Of a DNA stretch of 64,000 nucleotides, positions 46,217 through 54,786 are shown piece after piece. The notes beneath the pieces are model-generated. The model saw only the letters and a list, made by a program, of their open reading frames with translations. It did not search any database and was not told the origin of the DNA. This stretch comes from Actinomycetes bacterium (lineage in GTDB: Bacteria > Actinomycetota > Thermoleophilia > Solirubrobacterales > 70-9), in the NCBI GenBank assembly GCA_016861045.1, contig BOKP01000003.1:187501-251500 (forward strand), given 5' to 3'. The number at the start of each line of letters is the position of its first letter. Positions within the stretch are counted from its first letter, which is position 1. Both the position numbers and the translations under genes were made by a program.

Positions 46217-48481
46217 TCACGAGGCCTTCTGGATCGGGGCGTAGTCGGCCATCAGCTTGCGATCGTCGCCGCCACGGAAGCGGACGACGACCACGTTGCC
46301 GGGCTCGACGGCGGTGACCACCCCCTCGCCGAAGGAAGCGTGGACGACGTCGTCGCCGACCGTCAGCTCGACCGCATCGCCACGCCTCTCCACGGCCGCG
46401 CCCCCGCGCTCGCCGCCGAAGCCGGCGCCCACGCCCCAGCCGGTCGACACCGGCGCCGTGACGTGGCGCTCGACGAGGTTGGCGGGGATCTCGCCGAGAA
46501 ACCGCGAGGGAACGCCCGCGCCCTGCGCGCCGAAGAGGCTGCGGCGGCGGGCGTAGGTGAGCGTGAGCAGCCTGCGCGCCCGGGTCAGCCCGACGTAGCA
46601 GAGCCGCCTCTCCTCCTCGAGGTTTCCCTCGTCGACCGAGCGCGAGTGCGGGAAGACGCCGTCCTCGCAGCCGATCATGAAGACCGCCTCGTACTCGAGC
46701 CCCTTCGCGTTGTGGAGGGTCATCAGGGTCACCTTGGTGTCGTCGTCGGCGAGGGCGTCCTGCTCGTTGATCAGCGCGATCTGCTCGAGGAACTCCTCGA
46801 GCGGCGCCAGCTCGCCGGGGCCTTCGAGCTCGCGGTTGGCGTCGAACTCCGCCGCCATCCCGACCAGCTCCCGGAGGTTCTCGATCCGGCCCTCCGCCTC
46901 GACCGTCCGCTCCACCTCGAGCGCCTCGGTGTAGCCCGACTCCGACAGCGTCGCCTCGAGCAGCTCGGCGACGCTGCCGCCCCGCGACGCCCGCTCGGTC
47001 AGGCTCGAGATCAGCTCGGCGAAGCGGCCGATCGCCTTGCGGGCGGCGGTGCCGAGGCCCGGGATCGAGTCGGCGGCGGCGAGGGCCTCCAGCGGCGTGG
47101 TCCCGGCCGTGTTCGCCCAGGCGAGCACCCTGCCCTCCGAGGTCCTGCCGATCCCGCGCCGCGGCGAGTTGATGATCCGTGCCAGCGCGACGCTGTCGTC
47201 GGGGTTGGCGAGCACGCTCAGGTAGGCGATCGCGTCGCGGATCTCGGCCCGCTCGTAGAACTTCGTGCCGCCGATCACCTGGTAGGGGACGTCGAAGCGG
47301 ACCAGCGTGTCCTCGAGCACCCGGCTCTGCGCGTTGGTCCGGTAGAAGACCGCGACCTCGTCACGGCCGACCCCGTGCTCGTCGACGACGCGGTCGATCT
47401 CGGCGGCGACCCAGCGGGCCTCCTCGTGCTCGTCGGCGAGCTCGGCGATCGTCACCGGATCGCCACGGCCGGAGTCGGTCCACAGGCTCTTGTCGAGCCG
47501 GTCGCGGTTGTGGGCGATGAGGCCGTTGGCGGCGTCGAGGATGGTCCCGGTCGAGCGGTAGTTCTGCTCGAGCTTGACCGTCGCCGCCGCCGGGAAGTCG
47601 CGCTCGAAGTCGAGGATGTTGCGGATGTCGGCGGCCCGGAACCCGTAGACCGACTGCGACTCGTCGCCGACCACGAACAGGTTGCCGTGCTCGCCGGCCA
47701 GCAGCTGCAAGAGCCGGTACTGGACGCGGTTGGTGTCCTGGTACTCGTCGACGAGCACGTGGCGGAAGTTGCGCGCGTAGCGCTCGCGCAGGTCGGCGAA
47801 CAGCTCGAAGAGGTTGACCGTGCGGACGAGCAGGTCGTCGAAGTCCATCGCGTTGGCCGCGTGCATCCGCCTCTCGTAGAGCTCGTAGACGTCGGCGACG
47901 ACGGTCTCGAAGAACGAGCCCTGCTCCTCGCGGACGGTCTCGGCGTCGCGCAGCCGGTTCTTGGCGCCGGAGATCTGGCTGCGGATCGACCGCGGCGGGA
48001 ACCGCTTCGGGTCGATCTCGAGCTCGTCCATGCAGCGCTTCACCATCCGCCTCGAGTCGGCCTCGTCGTAGATCGTGAAGCTGCGCTTGTAGGCGAGCCT
48101 GTCGGCGTGCTGGCGCAGGATCCGGGCGCAGGCCGAGTGGAACGTCATCACCCACATGGATCGGGCGGCCGCCCCCGTCAGCGCCGCCACCCGCTCCTTC
48201 ATCTCCCCCGCCGCCTTGTTCGTGAAGGTGATCGCGAGGATCTCGCCCGGCCGCGCCATCCCGGTCGCCAGCAGGTAGGCGATCCTGTGGGTCAGGACGC
48301 GCGTCTTGCCCGAGCCGGCGCCGGCCAGGACGAGCAGCGGCCCCTCGCCGTGGCGGACCGCCTCCGCCTGGGCCGGATTGAGGTCGGCGAGCAGGCCTTC
48401 GACCGCGGTCGCGCCGGCGCTGACCGGAGCGCCGGCGGCCTCATCCTGCTCCCGGCCGGTCTCGGAATCGGTCACGTCCAT
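46217..48481 (-). CDS. UvrD/PcrA-family ATP-dependent DNA helicase
   Basis: This 754-residue superfamily 1A 3'-5' helicase acts in nucleotide excision repair and replication restart. Motifs present: Walker A AGAGSGKT (Lys59), TFTNKAAGEM, VDEYQDTN (Walker B), GDESQSVYGFRAADI, QNYRSTGTI, TLHNAKGLEYEAVF and YVGLTRAR. The C-terminal KOW/Tudor-like tail (VGDDVVHASFGEGVV) is typical of PcrA. The ATG at 48481 follows TATCCT by 9 nt. Confidence 0.95.
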   Translation of the reverse strand: MDVTDSETGREQDEAAGAPVSAGATAVEGLLADLNPAQAEAVRHGEGPLLVLAGAGSGKTRVLTHRIAYLLATGMARPGEILAITFTNKAAGEMKERVAALTGAAARSMWVMTFHSACARILRQHADRLAYKRSFTIYDEADSRRMVKRCMDELEIDPKRFPPRSIRSQISGAKNRLRDAETVREEQGSFFETVVADVYELYERRMHAANAMDFDDLLVRTVNLFELFADLRERYARNFRHVLVDEYQDTNRVQYRLLQLLAGEHGNLFVVGDESQSVYGFRAADIRNILDFERDFPAAATVKLEQNYRSTGTILDAANGLIAHNRDRLDKSLWTDSGRGDPVTIAELADEHEEARWVAAEIDRVVDEHGVGRDEVAVFYRTNAQSRVLEDTLVRFDVPYQVIGGTKFYERAEIRDAIAYLSVLANPDDSVALARIINSPRRGIGRTSEGRVLAWANTAGTTPLEALAAADSIPGLGTAARKAIGRFAELISSLTERASRGGSVAELLEATLSESGYTEALEVERTVEAEGRIENLRELVGMAAEFDANRELEGPGELAPLEEFLEQIALINEQDALADDDTKVTLMTLHNAKGLEYEAVFMIGCEDGVFPHSRSVDEGNLEEERRLCYVGLTRARRLLTLTYARRRSLFGAQGAGVPSRFLGEIPANLVERHVTAPVSTGWGVGAGFGGERGGAAVERRGDAVELTVGDDVVHASFGEGVVTAVEPGNVVVVRFRGGDDRKLMADYAPIQKAS

Positions 48482-48490
48482 GGGCGGCCG

Positions 48491-48496
48491 AGGATA
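48491..48496 (-). promoter_or_regulatory. helicase -10 element (leaderless type)
   Basis: TATCCT on the minus strand, 9 nt before the ATG. Confidence 0.45.
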
Positions 48497-49167
48497 GCCG
48501 CGCGCCCGGCGCGCGCGGGGCTGCCGCGGCGTTCGGCGGGGTGGCGGCCGTTTCGGCGGGCGGCGCAGTCGGCGATCGATGTCGGGCCGGTGCCACGGGC
48601 GTCGGGCGGCACCGGGGGTCGGCCACCGAAGGGGACGAATCGCCGCCCAGGGCCCGTTTCGTAACGCTCGACCGCGCTCTCGCCACGGAAGTTGCGAAAT
48701 CGGGGCTGTGGGACCAGCTTCGTAAACCCACACCCGCGGCTGACCGAAATGCAAGTGACGTTGTCGGGGCCGCGGTGCTCCCGGCCGCGGTGCTCGCTCG
48801 AGGCCGCCGTTCGCTGCCATCCACCCCGCCTACTTCGTGACACTCGGACGTCGGCAGACACCGAGAGTCACGTTCCGGGTCGTATGTGCCCCTTTCGTGA
48901 CAGTCAGACCCTCCGTCTCGTCGAGATCCACGTTGCGGTCAGCCGCTCCCCGACGTTGCGGTCAGCCGCTCCCCGACGTTGCGGTCAGCCGCTCCCCGAC
49001 GTTGCGGTCAGCCGCTCCCCGACGTTGCGGTCAGCCGCTCCCCGACGTTGCGGTCAGCCCGCTCCCCGCGCGCCAGGCTGTGCAGCGCCTCCCGCAGCCC
49101 ACCAGGGCTGCCGTGATCCGGCGCGGCGGCTCCGGCCGAAGCGGACGGCAGTCGGCCGGGGCGATGA
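48497..49167. other. 670-bp non-coding region with repeats
   Basis: This is the longest gene-free stretch in the window apart from the rRNA leader, and it is lower in G+C than its surroundings. It contains scattered degenerate copies of a TTTCGTRAC-like motif (near 48657, inverted near 48689, 48718, 48832 and 48893) and then a 23-bp tandem array. No coding frame survives across the array. It separates the helicase promoter from the 3' end of cysE. Confidence 0.6.
48930..49068. repeat. 23-bp tandem repeat, six copies
   Basis: Units begin at 48930, 48953, 48976, 48999, 49022 and 49045 with the core ACGTTGCGGTCAGCCG followed by CTCCCCG. Five are identical; the last has one inserted C. The period is not a multiple of three, so it is not a coding repeat, and there are no spacers, so it is not CRISPR. 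Confidence 0.95.
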
Positions 49168-49893
49168 TCACCCGCCGGCGGTGGTCGGTCCGCGCTTCGG
49201 GCGAAGCTCGTGGACCTCGGCGCCCGCCTCGCCGCCGTCGAGGTCGGCGAGGCGCTTCTCGATCGCGGCGAGGCGGTCCGAGAGCGCCTTGATCGCGTCG
49301 GCGATCGGATCGGGGAGGTGGATCCAGTCGGTGTCGGGCCCCTCCGGGCGCCTGCCCTCGACGCGGACGACGTGCCCGGGGTTGCCGACGACCGTCGCCC
49401 GCCGGGGAACGTCGGCGATGACGACGGTGTTCGCCCCGACCTTGGCGCCGTGGCCGACCGTGATCGGGCCGAGCAGCTTCGCGCCGGAGCCGATCGTGAC
49501 GTTGTCCTCGACCGTCGGGTGGCGCTTGCCGCGCTGGAACCCGGTCCCCCCGAGCGTCACCCCCTGAAAGATCGTCACCCGGTCGCCGATCTCGGCCGTC
49601 TCCCCGATCACCACGCCCGAGCCGTGGTCGATGAAGAAGCCCTCGCCGATCCTCGCGCCGGGGTGGATCTCGATCCCGGTCAGCGCCCGCGTGGCGTAGA
49701 CGATGATCCGCGGCACGAGCTTCCAGCCGTTGCGGTGGAACGCGTGGGCGACGCGGTGGGCGAGGATCGCCTGGACGCCGCCCCAGGAGGAGAGGATCCC
49801 GAAAAAGCTCACGTCGCGCGCGGCGGGATCACGGTCTCGCGCGGTCGCGACGTCGTCGCGAACCTCCTTCCAGATCCTCCGTAGCACGCCCAT
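49168..49893 (-). CDS. cysE: serine O-acetyltransferase
   Basis: This 241-residue hexapeptide-repeat enzyme makes O-acetylserine from serine and acetyl-CoA. It has GIEIHPGARIGEGFFIDHGSGVVIGETAEIGDRVTIFQGVTLGG and PTVEDNVTIGSGAKLLGPI, with the catalytic His in IDHGSG. It is followed by a longer than usual acidic C-terminal tail. GAGG lies 10 nt before the ATG. It starts 11 bp after cysK. Confidence 0.95.
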   Translation of the reverse strand: MGVLRRIWKEVRDDVATARDRDPAARDVSFFGILSSWGGVQAILAHRVAHAFHRNGWKLVPRIIVYATRALTGIEIHPGARIGEGFFIDHGSGVVIGETAEIGDRVTIFQGVTLGGTGFQRGKRHPTVEDNVTIGSGAKLLGPITVGHGAKVGANTVVIADVPRRATVVGNPGHVVRVEGRRPEGPDTDWIHLPDPIADAIKALSDRLAAIEKRLADLDGGEAGAEVHELRPKRGPTTAGG

Positions 49894-49904
49894 CGAAGGC
49901 GACC

Positions 49905-50855
49905 TCACGCGCCGAACCAGGGCAGGGACATGTAGCGCTCGCCGGCGTCGGCGAAGACGATCACGATCCGCTTGCCGCCCATCTCGGGCCGGCTCGCGAG
50001 CTCGATCGCCGCATGCAGCGCGGCGCCGGCGGAGATCCCGATCATCAGTCCCTCGCGCGTCGCGGCAAGCCGGGCGGTGGCGAGGGCCGACTCGTCCTCG
50101 ACCGCCAGCACCTCGTCGATCACCGACCGGTCGAGAACCTCCGGCACGAACCCGGGCCCGATCCCCTGGATCCTGTGCGGGCCGGGCTCGCCGCCCGAGA
50201 GCACCGGCGACGCCGCCGGCTCGACGGCGAGCACGTGGCAGCCCGGGTTGCGCTCCTTCAGCACCTGTCCGACGCCGGTGATCGTGCCGCCGGTACCGAC
50301 GCCGCAGACGATCGCATCGACCTCGCCGCCGGTGTCGCGCCAGATCTCCTCCGCCGTGGTGCGGCGATGGACCTCGGGGTTGGCCGGGTTCTCGAACTGC
50401 TGCGGCAGGTAGGCGTCCTCGTGCTCCTCGGCGAGCCTGCGCGCGAGCGCCACCGACTCGTCCATGCCGCCCATCGACGGCGTCTCGCGGACGACCGCTC
50501 CGTAGCTCCGCAGCAGCGCCGAGCGCTCCCGGCTCATCCCCTCCGGCAGCGTCAGGATGCAGCGGTAGCCACGGGCGGCGCACACCATCGCCAGGGCGAT
50601 CCCGGTGTTGCCGGACGTCGGCTCGACGATCACCGTCCGGCCCGGCTCGATCCGGCCCTCGGCCTCGGCGGCGTCGATCATCGCGACGCCGATCCGGTCC
50701 TTGATCGACCCTCCGGGATTGAACCACTCGAGCTTGCCGACGAGCTCGGCTTCGAGCCCGGCGCCGACCTTGGCCAGTGCGACCATCGGCGTATCGCCGA
50801 CGACCGCCGAGGCCTCGGCGGCGATCCGCAGCGTCGGGGACGCGCTCGCAGCCAT
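49905..50855 (-). CDS. cysK: cysteine synthase A
   Basis: This 316-residue PLP enzyme condenses O-acetylserine with sulfide to give cysteine. The PLP lysine is Lys52 in [11 protein letters not shown], with [11 protein letters not shown] and the [10 protein letters not shown] phosphate loop. The ATG at 50855 follows TACCGT by 6 nt. It is followed by cysE and preceded by an Rrf2-type regulator gene. Confidence 0.96.
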   Translation of the reverse strand: MAASASPTLRIAAEASAVVGDTPMVALAKVGAGLEAELVGKLEWFNPGGSIKDRIGVAMIDAAEAEGRIEPGRTVIVEPTSGNTGIALAMVCAARGYRCILTLPEGMSRERSALLRSYGAVVRETPSMGGMDESVALARRLAEEHEDAYLPQQFENPANPEVHRRTTAEEIWRDTGGEVDAIVCGVGTGGTITGVGQVLKERNPGCHVLAVEPAASPVLSGGEPGPHRIQGIGPGFVPEVLDRSVIDEVLAVEDESALATARLAATREGLMIGISAGAALHAAIELASRPEMGGKRIVIVFADAGERYMSLPWFGA

Positions 50856-50861
50856 GCCGGA

Positions 50862-50889
50862 ACGGTAGCGCCGATGGCGTCGTGCTCAA
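50862..50889 (-). promoter_or_regulatory. cysK-cysE promoter (leaderless type)
   Basis: -35 TTGAGC, 16-bp spacer and -10 TACCGT (50862-50867) on the minus strand, 6 nt before the cysK ATG. A regulator bound here would control both genes. Confidence 0.5.
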
Positions 50890-50966
50890 CCGGACGGCGA
50901 CGTCTGCCGGCGGCTGCCCGGCGGCCACCGACCCATGCGGGCTCCGCCCACGGCGTCCCGCCCCGA

Positions 50967-51365
50967 TCAGATGAAGTACATCCCGGCGCCCTCCTCGGCC
51001 TCCTCGCGGCGGGCGACGTCCGCGATCGTGGCACGGGCGAAGACGCCGCGGAGGGCATCGACGCCCTCGGCCCAGATCCCTCCGGCCTCGCGGCCCTCCT
51101 CGCCGAGCTTGCCGTCGAGGGCCTGGACGACCTCGAGGACGGTGATCTCCTCGGCGTCGCGGGCGAGCGAGTAGCCGCCCTTGACCCCCCGCTGGGAGGT
51201 CAGCAGGCCTGCCCGGCGCAGGGTCGAGAAGAGCTGCTCGAGGAACTGGACCGGGATCCCGCGGCGCTCGGCGACGGTCGCCAGCGGTACCGGGCGGCCG
51301 CTGTTGCGGGCCAGCTCGGCCATCGCGACGACGGCGTAGCGGGACTTGGCCGTGACCGAGATCAT
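50967..51365 (-). CDS. Rrf2-family transcriptional regulator, CymR-like
   Basis: This 132-residue winged-helix repressor has the Rrf2 pattern MISVTAKSRYAVVAMAELA, IPVQFLEQLFSTLRRAGLL and SQRGVKGGYSLAR. It contains no cysteine at all, so it cannot hold the Fe-S cluster of IscR/NsrR. Lying just upstream of cysK-cysE it resembles CymR, the cysteine regulator that acts with CysK in Firmicutes; that role here is inference. A TACAAC hexamer lies 9 nt before the ATG, one base off the TANNNT pattern. Confidence 0.88.
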   Translation of the reverse strand: MISVTAKSRYAVVAMAELARNSGRPVPLATVAERRGIPVQFLEQLFSTLRRAGLLTSQRGVKGGYSLARDAEEITVLEVVQALDGKLGEEGREAGGIWAEGVDALRGVFARATIADVARREEAEEGAGMYFI

Positions 51366-51388
51366 CGCGCCCCCGTTGTAGCGGATCG

Positions 51389-51423
51389 GGCGGGCCCGGC
51401 AGCGCCCGGCGGCCGGGCCCGCC
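51389..51423. repeat. 11-bp perfect inverted repeat in a divergent promoter region
   Basis: GGCGGGCCCGG and CCGGGCCCGCC flank a 13-bp centre between the Rrf2 gene and the LuxR-type gene. It lies beside the Rrf2 promoter and upstream of the plus-strand TAGGCT (51450-51455). It may be an operator, or simply a stable GC cruciform. Confidence 0.5.
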
Positions 51424-51449
51424 GGCGTGGGGGTTTCGGATCGATCGTC

Positions 51450-51483
51450 TAGGCTGCCCCGCGGGTGACCCGTCGAAAGGGGG
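51450..51483 (+). promoter_or_regulatory. promoter and RBS of the LuxR-type gene
   Basis: TAGGCT -10 (51450-51455) and AAAGGGGG just before the ATG at 51485, so this transcript has a leader of about 25 nt. Confidence 0.45.
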
Positions 51484-51484
51484 C

Positions 51485-52108
51485 ATGGAGAGACCGTTGC
51501 GGGCAGACCGCAGTTGCATGATCATCGACTCGCATCCGGTCGTCCGGCTGGGAATCAAGCGACTCCTGGAGCCGTCCTGGGATTTCGAGGAGCTCGCCGA
51601 CGGGCGCGGAGCCGTCGACCTGCTGGCCAGCGTCAGCTTCGAGGTCGCGATCGTCGAGATGCGGGCCGCCGCCGACGGCGCCCCGTCGGGAGCGGCGACG
51701 ATCCGGCGGCTGCACCATCATCAGCCCGGCCTCGGTGTGGTCGCTCACGGGGGGCGCACCGACCGGCATGCGATCTCGGAGGCCCTCGACGCCGGCGCCT
51801 CCGCCTACGTCAGCAGGCACTCATCGCCGAGCACGATGCGCGCCGCGGTCGATGCGGTGCTCACCTTCGGGTCGTTCATCGACCCCGATGTCGAGTCGGG
51901 TCGCGGCAAGGGCGCCCGTGTGACGCCGCGGCAGCGGCAGATCCTGCAGCTCTACGCGGACGGGCACTCGACCGAGGAGGCGGCGCGCCGGCTCGGCCTC
52001 AGCGCCGAGACGGTCCGCACCCACGCGAAGGCGAGCCTGCCTCGGCTCGGGGCCCGCGATCGCGCGCATGCGGTCGCGATCGCGCTGCGAAGCGCGCTCA
52101 TCGACTGA
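51485..52108 (+). CDS. NarL/LuxR-type regulator with degenerate receiver domain
   Basis: This 207-residue protein has an N-terminal receiver-like domain (~9-125) and a C-terminal LuxR helix-turn-helix (~144-205, RVTPRQRQILQLYADGHSTEEAARRLGLSAETVRTHAKASLPRLGA). The phospho-acceptor Asp is replaced by Glu58 (VAIVEMR), the switch Thr/Ser region reads VVAHGG, and the conserved Lys is Arg111. It is therefore unlikely to be phosphorylated; Glu may mimic the active state. No kinase gene is adjacent. Confidence 0.85.
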   Translation: MERPLRADRSCMIIDSHPVVRLGIKRLLEPSWDFEELADGRGAVDLLASVSFEVAIVEMRAAADGAPSGAATIRRLHHHQPGLGVVAHGGRTDRHAISEALDAGASAYVSRHSSPSTMRAAVDAVLTFGSFIDPDVESGRGKGARVTPRQRQILQLYADGHSTEEAARRLGLSAETVRTHAKASLPRLGARDRAHAVAIALRSALID

Positions 52109-52197
52109 AGCGCCCTGCGGGCCCGGCAAAGCAGCCCGCTCGCCGTGGCCGCTCGCAGCCTGCAGCACGCGGGGGGCGATGCCGCCCGCCGCTTCGC

Positions 52198-53256
52198 TCA
52201 GACCCAGCCGCGCTCGCGGGCGACCAGGACGGCCTGAGCCCGATCGGCGGCGCCGATCTTCCGGTAGACGTTGTGGAGGTGGGTGCGGACGGTGCTCGCG
52301 GAGAGCCCCATCTCCTCGGCGATCTCCTTGTAGACCTTGCCCTCGGCGAGGCCGCGCAGCGCGTCGACCTCGCGGCGTGAGAGCGGACAGGGCTCGCCGC
52401 GCCGCTGGCGCGGGGCCCGCGCGTAGGGGAACTCGTAGACGAGCTGGCGCAGGCGCGCCTCGCTGAGCCCGCAGGCGGCGGCGGCCTCGACCATCGCGTC
52501 GGGAGCGACCGTGTCCCCGGCGGCGTGGTGGGCGACCAGGTCGCTGAGCCGTACCGCCGCCGGAAGCCCCTCGGCGCCGTCGGAGTGATGGCGCTCGATC
52601 GCGCCGGCTATGACCGCGGGCAGGCCCCAGCGCCGCGCGAGCACGCCGCCGACGATCGTGTGGTCCATGCCGAACTCGCGGCGCTCGACCTTGACCCGCT
52701 CCTCCGGGGCGAGCCCGCGATCGGCGAGAAGCTGCTCGTAGCCGGGATAGAGGCGGATCAGGACGAGCTGGCCGACGTCGTGCAGAAGCGCCGCGGTCGC
52801 GAGCTCGTCACGGCCGGGGACGTCGGCGAGGGCGGCGAGGCTCTCGGCTGCGTGCCGGGTCGCCACCGCGTGGCGGCGAAAGCGCTCCGGCAGGCTCGCC
52901 CACGAGGGCGATGGCTGGAAGAGCTCGTAGGTCGGAAGCGAGCCGGCCACGGCCCGGACCCCGGCCGCCGTCAGCGCCTCGACCGCGTCGGGCACGCTGG
53001 CGATGCGACCGCTCGGGCCGCCGCCGTTGTTGGCGGATCGCATGACGGCGATCGCCATCGCCGTGTCGGTCTCGACGAGATCCCCGATCTCGGCCAGCGA
53101 CGAGCCCTCCTGCCCGGTCGCCTTCATCACCCGCTCGACCGTCTCCTCGAGCGCCGGCATCCGGCTGATCGCGTCGAACGCGGCGGCGAGGCGCTGGCCC
53201 CCCTTCCCCCGGGAGCCGGACGCGGCGGATGTGGCGGTCTTCTCTGCTGTGCTCAT
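52198..53256 (-). CDS. HDOD domain-LuxR helix-turn-helix fusion regulator
   Basis: This 352-residue protein joins an HDOD/HD signalling domain (~20-245) to a LuxR DNA-binding domain (~288-350, PLSRREVDALRGLAEGKVYKEIAEEMGLSASTVRTHLHNVYRKIGA). The HD pair is kept (His159-Asp160 in ALLHDVGQ), as are His199 and His223-His224, so metal binding or catalysis is possible. HDOD proteins are usually linked to motility, stress or second-messenger signalling. It lies 90 bp downstream of gltX on the same strand. Confidence 0.85.
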   Translation of the reverse strand: MSTAEKTATSAASGSRGKGGQRLAAAFDAISRMPALEETVERVMKATGQEGSSLAEIGDLVETDTAMAIAVMRSANNGGGPSGRIASVPDAVEALTAAGVRAVAGSLPTYELFQPSPSWASLPERFRRHAVATRHAAESLAALADVPGRDELATAALLHDVGQLVLIRLYPGYEQLLADRGLAPEERVKVERREFGMDHTIVGGVLARRWGLPAVIAGAIERHHSDGAEGLPAAVRLSDLVAHHAAGDTVAPDAMVEAAAACGLSEARLRQLVYEFPYARAPRQRRGEPCPLSRREVDALRGLAEGKVYKEIAEEMGLSASTVRTHLHNVYRKIGAADRAQAVLVARERGWV

Positions 53257-53346
53257 CGCGGGTCGATGCGCGTGAAACGGGGGCCCGGAGCTTCCGCGAG
53301 CGCCCCTGCGCTTCGCACCCCTGATCGGCAGATGCCCGGAATCCCG

Positions 53347-54786
53347 TTAGCCCGGGTCGGAGTCATCCGCGGCCGAGCCCTCGCCGAGCCGCCCGATCGC
53401 CCGGTCGATGCGGGCAAGCGAGCGCTCACGGCCGAGCGCGGCCAGCGACTCGAAGATTCCCGGCGAGACATTGGAGCCGGTGATCGCGAGCCGGATCGGC
53501 TGCAGGACCCTCGTCGCCGACACCCCCTCGGCGTCGATCAACGCGCGCAGCCCGTCCTCGAGCCGGTCGGCGTCGAACGGGTCCGCGTCGGCGATCTCCC
53601 GGGCCGCGGCGACGAGCAGCGACCGGGACCCGGGCTTCATCACCTTGCGCCAGACCCGGCCGTCGACGGCGTCGAGGCGGGGCTCGACGAACAGGAACGA
53701 GATCAGCGGCCAGACCTCGACCAGCGTCTGCGCCTTGTCGCGGACGATCTCGCACGCCTCGCGGCGGGCTTCGTGCGCCGCCGCGGCGAACGCCGCCGCG
53801 GCCGCCGGGTCGCCGCGCTCGAGCTGTGCCGCGACTTCGGCCTCGTAGCGGTCGAGCGCCTCGGCCCGCATGTGGCGGCCGTTGAGCCAGCGCAGCTTCC
53901 GCTCGTCGAAGACGGCCGACGCGCGGCCGACCCGGTCGATCGAGAACCGCTCGACCAGCTCCGGCGTGGTCAGGACCGTCTCGTCGTCCTCCGCACCCCA
54001 GCCGAGCAGCGTCAGGTAGTTGCGGACCGCCGCGGGCAGATATCCGGCCGCGCGGAGCGCCTGCACCGAGGCGGCGCCGTGGCGCTTCGACAGCTTCTTG
54101 CCGTCGGGCCCGTGCAGGAGCGGCAGGTGGGCGTAGCGGGGCGCCGGCTCTCCCAGCGCCGCGAGGACGAGCAGCTGCTTGGGGGTGTTCGACAGGTGGT
54201 CGTCACCGCGGATCACGTCGGTGATCGCCATGTCGGCATCGTCGACGGCCACCGCGAAGTTGTAAAGGACCGAGCCGTCGCCGCGGGCGATGACCGGGTC
54301 GTCTTGAAGCGCGTTCTCGAACGCGATCTCGCCGCGCAGCGCGTCGTCGACGACGGTGCGCCCGGAGCCGGGCACACGCAGGCGCACCGCGGCGCCCTCG
54401 GCGGCGGCACCGCTCAGCGGCTCCCCGCGGTAGCCCCGCCCCGGGTTCAGCCGCCGCCATTCCTGAACCTCGGCGCCCGTCGTCGCGTCGTGGTAAGCGG
54501 CTCCGGATGCGATCAGGTCCTCGAGCCGCTCGCGGTGGCGGGGGGCGCGCTCGTGCTGGCTGACCGGGCCCTCGTCGAAGTCGAGCTCGAGCCAGCGCAG
54601 CGCATCGAGGATCTGCTCGACGTTCGCGTCGGTGGACCGCTCGCGGTCGGTGTCCTCGATCCGGAGGACCAGGGCGCCGCCGCGGCCGCGCGCCACGAGC
54701 CAGTTGTACAGTGCCGTCCGCGCTCCACCGATGTGCAACGCGCCGGTCGGCGAGGGGGCGAAACGGACTCGGACTGACCCATCCAT
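53347..54786 (-). CDS. gltX: glutamyl-tRNA synthetase
   Basis: This 479-residue class I synthetase charges tRNA-Glu. RFAPSPTGALHIGGARTALYNWL carries the HIGH motif, and KLSKRHG is the KMSKS equivalent. With GatCAB encoded in the window it may be non-discriminating and also charge tRNA-Gln, which is inference. The ATG at 54786 overlaps, on the opposite strand, the ATG of endonuclease IV. An in-frame ATG at 54810 would lie deeper inside that gene. Confidence 0.95.
   Translation of the reverse strand: MDGSVRVRFAPSPTGALHIGGARTALYNWLVARGRGGALVLRIEDTDRERSTDANVEQILDALRWLELDFDEGPVSQHERAPRHRERLEDLIASGAAYHDATTGAEVQEWRRLNPGRGYRGEPLSGAAAEGAAVRLRVPGSGRTVVDDALRGEIAFENALQDDPVIARGDGSVLYNFAVAVDDADMAITDVIRGDDHLSNTPKQLLVLAALGEPAPRYAHLPLLHGPDGKKLSKRHGAASVQALRAAGYLPAAVRNYLTLLGWGAEDDETVLTTPELVERFSIDRVGRASAVFDERKLRWLNGRHMRAEALDRYEAEVAAQLERGDPAAAAAFAAAAHEARREACEIVRDKAQTLVEVWPLISFLFVEPRLDAVDGRVWRKVMKPGSRSLLVAAAREIADADPFDADRLEDGLRALIDAEGVSATRVLQPIRLAITGSNVSPGIFESLAALGRERSLARIDRAIGRLGEGSAADDSDPG

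Noticed and set aside
48930-49068. Possible CRISPR array
   Set aside because: The 23-bp units are directly joined with no spacers, and there are no cas genes.
48692-49567. Open frames reading through the tandem repeat
   Set aside because: The 23-bp period shifts the frame each unit, and the resulting protein is a low-complexity artefact with no start signals.
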